Shown here one piece after another: positions 27,503-37,185 of a DNA stretch of 64,000 nt. Position 1 is the stretch's first letter. Each line of letters opens with the position of its first letter. The DNA is from Scytalidium lignicola (lineage: Eukaryota; Ascomycota; Leotiomycetes), in assembly GCA_002812745.2 (NCBI GenBank), contig NCSJ02000012.1, positions 186,001-250,000 on the forward strand, given 5' to 3'. The position numbers and the translations under genes were made by a program. The notes beneath the pieces are model-generated. The model was given only the letters and a program-made list of their open reading frames with translations, had not been told where the DNA came from and searched no databases.

Positions 27503-29949
27503 TTAGGAGTCACCGGTGGCAGGAGTAGTTGGTGTTTGTGCAGGCGACGATGTGCCATCTGCCTTGAAGCTGCCTCGTCCACCTCGCCCACCTCTGCCAC
27601 GTTCACCTCCACGTCCACCTCTTGGGCCGCCACGACCTCCTCGACCACCCCGTCCTCCCTCACTGTCACTGGCACCACCGCTTCTATAACCACCTTGAGC
27701 CGTGTTAGAGCTGTTTCCCCCTCTGCTACTTGTCCAGCTGCCGGCTCCTCCTCGGTTTGATGTGTAAGACCGGTTCTCTTTAGGTTGGAAGATCTTGACG
27801 AGCGGCCTGCTACGGTCTTCGCTCGAACGTGACTTAGTATCTTCTGGTAGTCTTGCAAGCACGGCATCACGTTCTTCTACTGTCTTGAAATGAGCCACCT
27901 TGTTCGATTGTCCCCATTTTTCGATCTTAGTAATCTTTGCCTTGTCTTCCTCACTGAATAATTCCCGGACTGCGTCATCAGAAGTAACATTCATGATAAA
28001 TAAACCGATGATAGGTTCCAATTGGGATTTCGTAACAGGCGAGGTTACATCACCACCATTTGCGGATGTGCCGTTAGTAGCAGCTGGCGTACCAGCCTTC
28101 TCACTTTCTTTGCTGGCTACCGGAGCGCTGGTATTGGGGTGGGAGGGTTGTGGAGTGGCAGGCTTTTGTTGGAAGGATGCTGGAGACTCCGATGTCCGGT
28201 CAGGACCTGCGGGACCTCTGGGCTGTTGCTGCTGCTGATTCTGAGCCCTTGGCTGTCCTTGGTTCAATGGTTGTGCGGCAGCGGGGGCAGCAGGAGAGCG
28301 CTGCGCCGATCCAGTAGGACCTGATGAAGCCAAAGCATGACTTGAAGCAGGAGTTCCGGAACCAGTAGCAGGCGCTTGGGGTGTCGGCTGTGCACCATGA
28401 GATGGGTGTTGCTTTGCTCCTCTATGCGCGAAGTTGAATCCTTGAGCTCTCATTTCAGTACCAATGCGACCGTCCTGAATTTCGAGAACAAGCCATCCAA
28501 ATGCAGCATCAGCTAGATTAAAGTTCCACATGTTTTTGAATGCGCTCTCATCAACCTGGCCAACAGCAGCTGCATTAGAGCCACCAACTGGTCCTCCAAA
28601 AGGATTACCACCATGTGCCGTGCTGGGCATCTTCTCAACTATACCTAACGCATTGTTGAGTAGATTCTGCTGTGCTTCGTTCTGCTGTATAGCCGGCTGC
28701 ACTTCGCCCTTAACGGTCTCCCAAACATCATTGAAAGAGGCTTTTGATGCGGCCAATTTTCCACGATAATGATCTAGGGTAGGGTTGACACTAAACTCGT
28801 TATAGGAGCTGCCATATCGGAAGTGGAGTCCAGCAGAGATAGAAAAATCAGCTTTAAGAGTAACTGAAAGCTGATTCAAAATACCCTCGCGTGCTGGTGA
28901 TGCATGTGTGATAAAAATACGAGTCTCTGTTGGATCGTATACACGGTTTGCAGTGTCTACCAGTTCACCCATCTGTAGAAGGGTGGTCCACATCGTTCCT
29001 TGTCCACCAGCTATTGTTGTTCGACCTTCCCCATTATCAAACAACTTGTGCATGACAACGGCACCGCCTAGCCCTAGCAACCTTAACTTAACGCCTCCGA
29101 TCTCCAAGAGCATCGAACGAGCTTCGTCGATGATGTGAAGTTTGTCGACCTTATATTCACCAGATCTGAACTTTTCCAATACTCGCACATCCTCGCAAGC
29201 ACCCCAAACAGTGTATACGGGGATATCCAGCTTCTGGCTTCCGTTTAGGAATTGAGGGAGCTCTGAAAGTGGTAAATCTTGGGGGGAGAAGCGGGTCTTT
29301 ACTGGGCCACCCGGCGCGACAATGGCCTTCTTTGTTGGCTCCGAGATTAAAGGGGAGTATTGAGCGACGTGCTTCAAGGTCCTGGTAGATGTTAGAATAG
29401 CACGTGGGCAAAAGTTGTTGGTGCGACAAGGACGGATCCTCACTTTTCTGCAATACGGTCCAATGACGACTCATCATAGAAACCAAAATCACCAGTGTGT
29501 ATAATATGGTCGGCTCGTGCTTGTTTTGCCAGTTCGTTAAGAGACTTAAGGTTTCCTTCAAGGTGTTAATCTCATCGCTAGAAAAATAGGCTCTGAATAA
29601 CTCACCTCGCACATCTGCTACACACAGAACCCTCACACCACCAGTCTGTATGATACGGCCATTGTTAGGGAGTAATGGTGCGGCTCCAGGAGGCAGTCCA
29701 GTGTGTGCTCCTGCAGCTCCATTAGGTAGATAACCTGCAGTATTGTACGGATGGGGACGTTGCTATAATATTTATGCATCAGCTCTGAAAATTGGATTCC
29801 AAAAGGTGAAATTAAGTGCGAACGCTTTGTAAAGTTTTCGTCTTCCAAAAACAATCCCATTACGATGCGCCATGATGCAGGATCGCAGGGTCGCCTTGCA
29901 ACAAGCTGATGGAATGTTTAAAGGATTTGGTACTCACAGAGGAAGCCAT
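27503..29949 (-). CDS. Fungal DUF2433 calcineurin-like phosphoesterase family protein with RGG-box tail
   Basis: Four exons on the minus strand: 29949-29938, 29762-29606, 29555-29444 and 29381-27503, giving 719 residues. After MASS and a Gly/Pro-rich leader comes VRVLCVADVRGNLKSLNEL and ADHIIHTGDFGFYD, which look like the first metal-binding blocks of calcineurin-like phosphoesterases (D-x-R/H-G and G-D). Further on are IFITHASPAREGILNQLS and LHFRYGSSYNEF, also phosphoesterase-like. Residues from about 390 are low-complexity Ala/Pro/Gln. A possible RNA-binding fold follows (IIGLFIMNVTSDDAVRELF ... KTVEERDAVLARLPED), then a Gly/Arg-rich RGG tail (GGRGGRGGRGGPRGG). The family is conserved in filamentous fungi, and I know of no established function. 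The tail suggests RNA or RNP binding, which is inference. Confidence 0.82.
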
Positions 29950-30753
29950 GACCTAGGGTATGATAATTTCTATAGTGTTAAGACAGTGGTATCAACTGAA
30001 ACAGGTCTACGCCGTTAAAGAAGAAGAGAAAAAATCGTCGGTGATGGCGGATGGCGTGGAGAATGGAAAGGGAGAACAATGTTTAAAGGCAAGCCTGTGT
30101 TTAAGTTGAAGTTCGAGCAACCGCGATTCGGTTTGTTCCGCCCAAAGCGGATTAGCGTGACTGGCCACTTGCATTCACGTTAAATCTTGCATCTGGCAAT
30201 CACAAGGAACAAAGTAGCAAAACGCGTCGGACCATGAAACAGTGAGATAAAATTCATTCACAACCACATATCTGTAGAAATTCGAGGTGGAAGATTTTAA
30301 GACTAATCTTGTTATTGCCCTTGAATGCATAATTCATTACAATAGATATATTACCTTGTTCGGTGTCAATTGGTTGTTTCCTCTCGGTTCGTTCACTGCA
30401 CGGCTGAGCTTGTTGATCACGGGTGTTTCTGAGCTCATCACGCAGAAGGCTTGCTTGACAAACAGTGCATTAATCGCAGCACCACAAAGCCCTTTACAGC
30501 TTCTCTTCAGCAGGTTTACGGTGTAGTTGATAAAGTTCAAATAATATTGTAGTTTCACTACTCGTTTTACTTGCCACTAATAGAGGATGCATGTCAATAG
30601 AGAAGAACCATCACATAGCTACTGCAAGTTGGATTTTGTAATATGAGACTATTAAATATTATATTAATATTCTTTGAGAAGAGATGGGTATCAATGATAA
30701 TCGCCGTATATCGATGCCCGAAACAAATGCCAATTTCTCCACATTATAAAGTA
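29950..30753. other. Intergenic region, no gene recognised
   Basis: 804 bp between the DUF2433 start and the GEM1 stop. Overlapping frames occur on both strands at 30287-30558, but neither resembles a known family and the two mirror each other. The right half is AT-rich. Confidence 0.5.
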
Positions 30754-32695
30754 TTAAGTTGAATTCGTTGCTTTCTTCCAGATCATAGCTGCTGCAACGA
30801 GAGCACAAGCGGTTGCTCCTATAGCTATATACATGCCGGTTCTATCTGGTGCCTCTTCTTCAGTCTTTGGAAACCCCAAACTTGGATTTGTGGCTGCTTC
30901 TGCTAGTGTTATAAAAAGTTCGCTGATGCTATTCCATGTCACGCTAACATGCAGTGGTGGATTCATATTCAAACTTGTTGTATATTCATCTGGCTGCATT
31001 TCTGATCTCTGCGTTGTTTTGTCTTGGTCGGCCTTCAATGCAGTATAAATTGCTGGTAACTCATCCAAATGAGGATAACGTTCTCGTAAAGAGACAATAT
31101 GCGAGAACGAATCTGGATCTGATGAATCGTAGGTGTAGCATATCAAATCACACGCGTCTAGCTTTGCCTGGTTCTCAAGAATAGCTGGCTCGAGTTCACC
31201 AAGTTCCTCAAGGATTAGATAGCATTGCTTCCCTCCTTGTAGCTCTACACTATTGACCGCTGTTCGTGGCTTTATGGTTGGATGATAAAGTGTATCGAAG
31301 GGCCTATTTAAAAATGCATCGAGAAGCGAAGATTTGCCAGATGAGGGTGCACCAAGCACATAGCACAGGACAACATTGCGCTCTACCCTACCAGGACGCC
31401 GCCGTCGTTTTCTTGGTTTGGTAATTTTCAATGCAGAAACAGTAGAAGTGCGAGGTCCACTCGATGGTTCGAAACCAAGATAGGCAAGATATGAGAGAGT
31501 TGTAGAAGGAGAAACGAATGTGGTCATAGACCATTGAGCTAGCCAGCCTTGAAGAGTGATATGGCCAGCTTCATTCCGAACTGTGCATGAGGGAAATGAT
31601 GAGTCAACCCAGAAAGAGGGGAAACCAGGAGTGGGTGCAAAGAGTGTGTCCAATTCCGAGTCATTCAGACCGCCATCATTATCCTTATCGAATAAAAGAA
31701 ACAAATCGACGAAGAAACGATAGCCAGCAGGACTAAGTTCTGCGGATGCATATTCTGGGATTTCAAGCTTCGGATGGAGAAAGCTGTCCTTCAAACTCAA
31801 GCTGTCTGTGTAATGGAACTTTCTCAAGATGATCCAAATCGTCTCATGTCTACCCTTTTCGGCAAATATTTTGTTCAGCTGAATAAATCCCTTTTTGTCG
31901 ATGCCCCTTTCAAGATCAGACTTTGGAGATGATTTGGTTATTGACAACTTGATGTTTTCGAGGTCTTCTTGAGAAAGGGGCTTCTCGAAACATTTAGCTT
32001 GGAAATCATGCATCTCTTGATCATTAAGATACCCGTCTTGGTCTTTATCACAAAGATAGAATATCCGTTTCAAAGCCGCTACGGCTGCTGGTTTAAGGTT
32101 TCCTTCCTTAGAGTCGAACAGCGGTGCGATTGGATGAGTGACTGCCTTCTGGCAAAGGAAGAACACTTCATTAATGTTATGATGCTCACTAGCACTTGTC
32201 CGTATACATGAATCTATCTCCTTGAACTCTGCCATGACAGGCAACATCTCGTCCTCCACCACTTGTGCAGTACTGTCATTGGCGGCTAAGTCCGATTTGT
32301 TGGCACAAAGGACAACAGGAACATTAACGCCCAAGGAGCGAAAATACGGCATCCAAAATAGTGCTACCCGCTCATAGCTATAGTGATCTGAATATACAAG
32401 CAATATAACGTTCGACTTTCGTATTTCTTTGCGAAGAGTATTGCGCTCCTGAGGTAAGGCAGATGTATCAACGATAGTAGTGGTTACGTTTTCGGGAGTT
32501 CCAATACTTGGAGGAATCGTAATCTGGGGTAGAACTGATTGTATCTTGTTCGTCACAAAGACATCCTTCACCAGAGATGTGATGAGACTAGACTTTCCGG
32601 TCCCTTCATCCCCGCAAACACAGATCCGAACTTTGATATATTCACATTAGCTAGGTGATGCCCAACCCAAGCTTCGCGACTATACCTGTTGCCAT
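30754..32695 (-). CDS. GEM1: Mitochondrial Rho GTPase GEM1 (Miro)
   Basis: Tail-anchored outer-membrane GTPase that governs mitochondrial morphology and inheritance and associates with ER-mitochondria contact sites. Exon 32695-32686 (MAT plus one base) joins across a 55-nt intron to 32630-30754, giving 628 residues. The order is an N-terminal GTPase ([35 protein letters not shown]), two EF-hand calcium sites ([12 protein letters not shown] and [12 protein letters not shown]), a second GTPase domain ([17 protein letters not shown]), and a C-terminal membrane anchor ([18 protein letters not shown]) followed by Lys-Lys. The tiny first exon is common in fungal genes. It diverges from creC. Confidence 0.96.
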
Positions 32696-33296
32696 GTTTT
32701 CTGCTAAGACCACCCGCTGTCATACCTCCATTGCTAGGGAGACTGAACTCTACGTTCTGTAGCTGTGGCCGGTATCTTTGAGGTTGTTTGAGTGCACGCT
32801 CAAAATAATGCTGGCGTAGATCAATACTTTGATGGACTGATAATCACTGAGCCGACGAATCCTTGTTGAACACCGGAAAAACGGAACACAAAGTCCGTTG
32901 TCGTGGGTCTCAAGCCTAATTCAACCTGTGACCTTTGTTACGTGATGTGAGACTCTCTCCATATCTATGACAGATCTAGCATCCTTTCAATAAATCAATT
33001 AATCTAATTCCAATGGTATTGAATTTCCATTTATTGATGTAGTAATATTATTGTTTCTTTTTACCATTGTTGTTTCTGTGCCTGATCCCCACAGAGACAC
33101 TTAAGTCAACTAGAGTTTAGTGTATTATTAAGGTCCAGGACAGGCATTCTACCCCACAAACTCGTTCCTGCAGGCCGCTGTTCTAGCTTCCTTCAACAAC
33201 ACCAGCGACAGTGTTGGATATTCAGAGTTACGCATTTGATTCTCAGTCATTTGCCACCTATCTATCTCTCCGCACTTGCCAGAGGCTCTAGACACA
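32696..33296. promoter_or_regulatory. Divergent promoter region of GEM1 and creC
   Basis: 601 bp between divergent start codons, AT-rich in the centre (32990-33070). It should hold both promoters and 5' leaders. I could not assign a TATA box or a specific operator. Confidence 0.5.
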
Positions 33297-35594
33297 ATGT
33301 TGTAAGTACTATTACTTAGCTTTCAATGTGCCGTAATCGCAACTTGACTGATAAGAGTCCCAGCGTCTTACCACCCCCTCCGCGATACCCTTCCCAGGCG
33401 GCCTATAATCTTGCCGTTGCCAATGGACAGGTACCTATGATCGAGACAAATAACATATTAACACATCCTACCGGTCCAGAATTCCAGTTACTCGTTGGCG
33501 AAGGTAAGATGCAGGAGGTTAGATAACATCAGTTAGCGCTCACTAACCTGGCATGATAGGGACGTATGTTCTGAAGGAAGATTTACATCTTGCGACTCCA
33601 CCTCCCCATCCTTCAGAAGCCCCAATAATCAATCCAAATCCCCTCGCGACTACGCCTCAACCTGCAACCGCGGGAACCAAAATATCGTTGTTATCACTAA
33701 GTTCGCGCGCAGCCGTGCCACTGCTCTACAGGGTTGATACGAATAGAAGTAATCGATCAGGAGTACAACCTAGCATCCAAGAGCATCCGAATGAGGGGCG
33801 GTCCTCCAGCGAACAAATAACATCTAGTAGTGATGGCGATAGGACTTCTTTAGGAAGTGCAAGAGCGGCCGTCTCTATTGGATCAGCTCCGGCATTTGGT
33901 GAAGGAAACTCCATGCTGACAGGCACCGGTAAAGACGGTAGTAAAAGGCGAAAACCCAAAAACAATATAACCAAAAGCAACTCATCTTTCATTTCCCGAT
34001 GCATTGTCAATGAGGGCTTAGGAAAACGTTTACAAGAGCGGCCTGCGGATGGCTTCTTTGCATTTGCAAATATCAACCGAGCATTCCAATGGCTTGATCT
34101 TTCTTCACCTCAAAAAGTATGCCCGTCCTTGATTTGGTATATCTCAGCATGACTAACTCCTACGCTAGGTTGACCATCTCACCAAGATTCTGTTCACGAA
34201 GGCACACTGTCTCTGCCATGATGTCAATCAACTCACAAAAGGTCCAAATCATATCGATCTCATAATGGGCTTTTCAACTGGAGAGATAATATGGTTTGAG
34301 CCTATATCCCAAAAATATACACGGCTTAACAAAAACGTTCGTGCCTGTTATCTAAATTTAGTAACGCTGCTGACCTATTTGAAGGGGATAATCAACTCCA
34401 CGCCAGTCTCCGAGATCCGATGGATCCCTGGATCCGAGAATCTATTTCTTGGATCACACATGGATGGCACGCTAGTGGTTTATGATAAAGAAAAGGAGGA
34501 TGCAGCATATTTCCCGGAAGAAAATGGAGCACATACCAATGGGCATTCCGAAAAGAATGGAATTACTGATCCTGTTGCAAAGCTTCATGTCGGAAAATCA
34601 GTGCATTCAAAAAATCAAAAGTTCAACCCAGTTTCCGTATGGAAGCTATCCAACCAACGGATTAACGCTTTCGCATTCTCACCGGACAGTAGGCATCTTG
34701 CAGTCGTTTCTGAGGATGGCACTCTGCGTATCATCGATTATCTCAAGGAACAGTGAGTTTTACAATTTCCTTGGCTTTGTGAAATTACTAATAGTGAAAG
34801 ACTGTTGGACCTCTATACCAGCTACTACGGTGGTTTCATGTGCGTCTGTTGGTCACCAGATGGTAAGTATGTTGTCACAGGTGGTCAGGACGATCTAGTG
34901 TCAATCTGGTCGGTTGCCGAATCAAGAATTGTAGCTCGTTGCCAAGGTCATGAGTCCTGGGTAACAGCGGTGTGCTTTGATCCTTGGAGATGTGATGATC
35001 GAAACTACCGCTTCGGTAGTGTAGGTGAAGATTGCAGACTGTTACTATGGGATTTCAGTGTTGGGATGCTCCATCGCCCTAAAGCTGTATGTGCCCATTG
35101 TTGAACTGAAATAGGATTATCTTCATTTTAGACTGGAGCTAATAATAAATAGGCATCTGTGAGACAGAGAGGCAGCATATCCTCACGTTTAAACCCTCTT
35201 CAGAGGGCAGAGACGCAAAATACAGCCAATAGTAGATTGAGATCTAACTCTAGCCTTTCGGCCGATGGAGATGAGGAACCACATACAATTGAGCATCCCG
35301 TTGAGCCGCGAGTGAGAACAGCTATGCTGCCACCTGTCATGGTAAGATTGATTATATTTACCTCAAATTCTTCCATTAACATATTCTTCAGTCTAAGATA
35401 ATCGATGATGATCCATTGTGCTGGTTGGAATTCACAGAGGAAGCAATAATTACAAGTTGCAAATCGGGTATTTATCTTATCTTCTTCAAATCCCTCTATT
35501 TCTGAAACTTATTTTGAGCAATACTAATTCGTATTCCTACATAGGACACATTCGCACTTGGGATAGGCCTAAGGATGGGGCTCATAATTCTTAA
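33297..35594 (+). CDS. creC: Catabolite repression WD40 protein CreC
   Basis: CreC is the WD40 partner that stabilises the deubiquitinase CreB in carbon catabolite repression (known from Aspergillus; related to animal WDR20). Nine exons: 33297-33301, 33364-33503, 33560-34116, 34169-34336, 34385-34752, 34801-35086, 35153-35341, 35392-35467 and 35545-35594, giving 612 residues. The first exon is only five bases (ATGTT) and splices to give [16 protein letters not shown]. Conserved blocks include [106 protein letters not shown] and [16 protein letters not shown], and the protein ends with [10 protein letters not shown]. Intron 34337-34384 is 48 nt without a stop. The fit to Aspergillus CreC is end to end. 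Confidence 0.95.
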
Positions 35595-35921
35595 TATTGC
35601 CACAATATATTATAATAGTGTTTATGGTTCACATTTTGCATTCTCTGCTTATCATGTTGTTATTTTCTAATGATATCCTAATGCCACAACGAATTTATGC
35701 CATTACTGTTACATTGCTTTTCCTACTTGTCTTCAAAAGTTTCGCGAGATTTTTGTGACAGTTGAGTCTATATGAAGAGGGATCCATTATAAAAGTTACA
35801 CGTTACTTGTCCATTGGAGCTGTCATTTGAAAGAGCCAGGTAATTACGAGCTGAAAGGTTAGACGGTTGATATTTGAACGGTAAGTTTATGAAAGCATTT
35901 AAGAAGTTTATCTTTCAGAAA

Positions 35922-35975
35922 GTTTAACGGAAATTTGTCTTTAGAGATCTCCAAAGTCGGATTCAAAACGCATCT
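35922..35975 (-). pseudogene. Short relic of the RapZ-C gene start (diverged copy)
   Basis: These 54 bases align with 40276-40331 at about 47 of 56 positions, with a 2-bp gap. At 40276-40331 they encode the region MCVESDNLEISEDRF of the RapZ-C protein. In this copy the ATG survives, but the gap shifts the frame into a stop after about ten codons. The similarity ends abruptly on both sides. I read it as a small non-functional duplicate. Confidence 0.45.
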
Positions 35976-36142
35976 ACCGGGGATTGCATCGCTCCTTCCA
36001 ACTTCCACTTCTACCTTCATCTGTATAAGTTGCATTCCAAGTTCTCCCTTATCATTACCACCATTACAGCATATAGTAGATATGGTACCTAATTAGATAA
36101 TTATTGGGAACACTGTTAGGATCGTGTTCCGTTGACAGACAT

Positions 36143-36230
36143 TACAGTCCCCCCCAGAATAAAGCGAAATGGTCTTTGCGGTGGCAATATATAAAAAGTG
36201 TCGATTTCCATTTATTTNGGGGGGACTGTA
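36143..36230. mobile_element. 88-bp MITE-like inverted-repeat element with TA flanks
   Basis: The segment begins TACAGTCCCCCCC and ends with the inverse, GGGGGGACTGTA, with an N at 36218 standing in the G run. Imperfect pairing extends inward over about 15 more bases (AGAATAAAGCGAAAT against AAATAAATGGAAAT). CAGT termini inside a TA duplication are the signature of Tc1/mariner-type elements. It has no coding capacity, so at most it is a very small non-autonomous derivative. It ends 43 bp upstream of the U6 RNA start. Confidence 0.55.
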
Positions 36231-36251
36231 GCCTATTTTGTGACTACATAG

Positions 36252-36258
36252 TATATTT
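36252..36258 (+). promoter_or_regulatory. TATA-like element of the U6 gene
   Basis: TATATTT sits 22 bp upstream of the inferred U6 5' end at 36274, near where an RNA polymerase III U6 promoter carries its TATA element. Confidence 0.45.
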
Positions 36259-36273
36259 TAAAACCAACTATAC

Positions 36274-36426
36274 GTCCTACGGGACATTTGGTCATTGTAA
36301 GTAAGCTCTCGCTTCTTTAGAAGACTGCGTGCTAATATATCCTACAGTTAAAACAATACAGAGAAGATTAGCATGGCTCCCTGCACTAAGGATGACACTT
36401 TCAACCAAAGGAGAAGCTACCATTTT
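36274..36426 (+). ncRNA. U6 spliceosomal snRNA, split by a 50-nt intron
   Basis: Exon 1 (36274-36296) forms the U6 5' hairpin GTCC-TACG-GGAC followed by ATTTGGTCA. A GTAAGT donor starts at 36297, a GCTAAT branch-like site is at 36331-36336 and the CAG acceptor ends at 36346. Exon 2 (36347 onward) carries AAACAATACAGAGAAGATTA with ACAGAGA at 36358-36364, the AGC triad at 36370-36372, the internal stem-loop region and GGATGACAC. A T-run follows at 36423-36429. Removing the 50 nt gives exactly the usual spacing between GGTCA and AAACAATACAGAG and a mature RNA of about 103 nt. The stem bases differ from the common GTTC/GAAC but pair with each other, which argues for a working gene. One extra T lies in GGCTCCCTGC compared with the usual GGCCCCTGC. 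Confidence 0.87.
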
Positions 36427-36429
36427 TTT
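36423..36429 (+). terminator. Pol III T-run terminator of U6
   Basis: Seven consecutive T residues directly follow the U6 3' sequence AAGCTACCA, as expected for an RNA polymerase III terminator and for the 3' oligo-U bound by Lsm proteins. Confidence 0.7.
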
Positions 36430-37185
36430 CCCCCTCTCTCTCTTTCCTTAAATTTACCCTTTCTTTTGTCGCCTTGTTTACTATAATTTGAGTTATTATT
36501 CCTTTCAAAAAACTTGCCTAATATACGCGTCATCATTTCTGCACTACTTCGATTAAATCCACCACAGAATGCTGCCGCCTGATGTTTTGGACACAAGAGG
36601 CTGAAGAGTTGAGGCTGTGTTCGGAATGCGACACTTTTGTCAGTTCTTAGTCATACATGCTATGATTGCTACGTGATTGGACAGCGCGTACTTCCAGACG
36701 TTCTTCTCAAGGCAACAACACAAAGAAAACGTCTATTCGACCATCGTAAGTCGCTCTTACCAAGGAAGATGCATCTCTCCACGCCGCGTGGCTTAAACCG
36801 CAGGGGAGCCACTATTCGTACTTCGTAAGTTATCTGTTGCAAAATTATTCTGCAACAGTGATAAAAATCCTTCCGCTGATGTCTATTGGTAAGGTCGGAT
36901 TTTACGTTGAATTGCTCAGATTATTGTTGCGACACCCAGTTGTTAATCCAGATTCACGGCTGAGAGGAACAAGTCTGCAATTAAATTTGAGCTTACACAC
37001 ATTATAGCCATCCTTGTCTAAGGCTTGTGTCGTATATTCCATTTGATATGTTTTCTTGTCATCTTGTATAAGTGCAGTGATCTTTCTCCAATTTTTTGAA
37101 CCCACTCAAGCATCACATAGCAATATATTTCCTCTTCTATATATGATATCTCTCCAAAAACAAATCAAAAATATACCTAGCAAAT
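36430..37185. other. Intergenic region, probable promoter of the RTA1-like gene
   Basis: 756 bp. It begins with a pyrimidine-rich tract (36428-36480). Short frames at 36637-37105 match nothing I recognise. The last 100 bp should be the promoter and leader of the RTA1-like gene. Confidence 0.5.

Noticed and set aside
30287..30558. Mirror-image open frames on both strands between DUF2433 and GEM1 genes
   Set aside because: Neither resembles a family and each is the complement of the other; treated as non-coding.
36274..36426. U6 locus as a mere pseudogene
   Set aside because: The compensating hairpin changes, intact ACAGAGA and AGC, T-run terminator, TATA element and exact spacing after intron removal favour a working gene; the extra T keeps some doubt.
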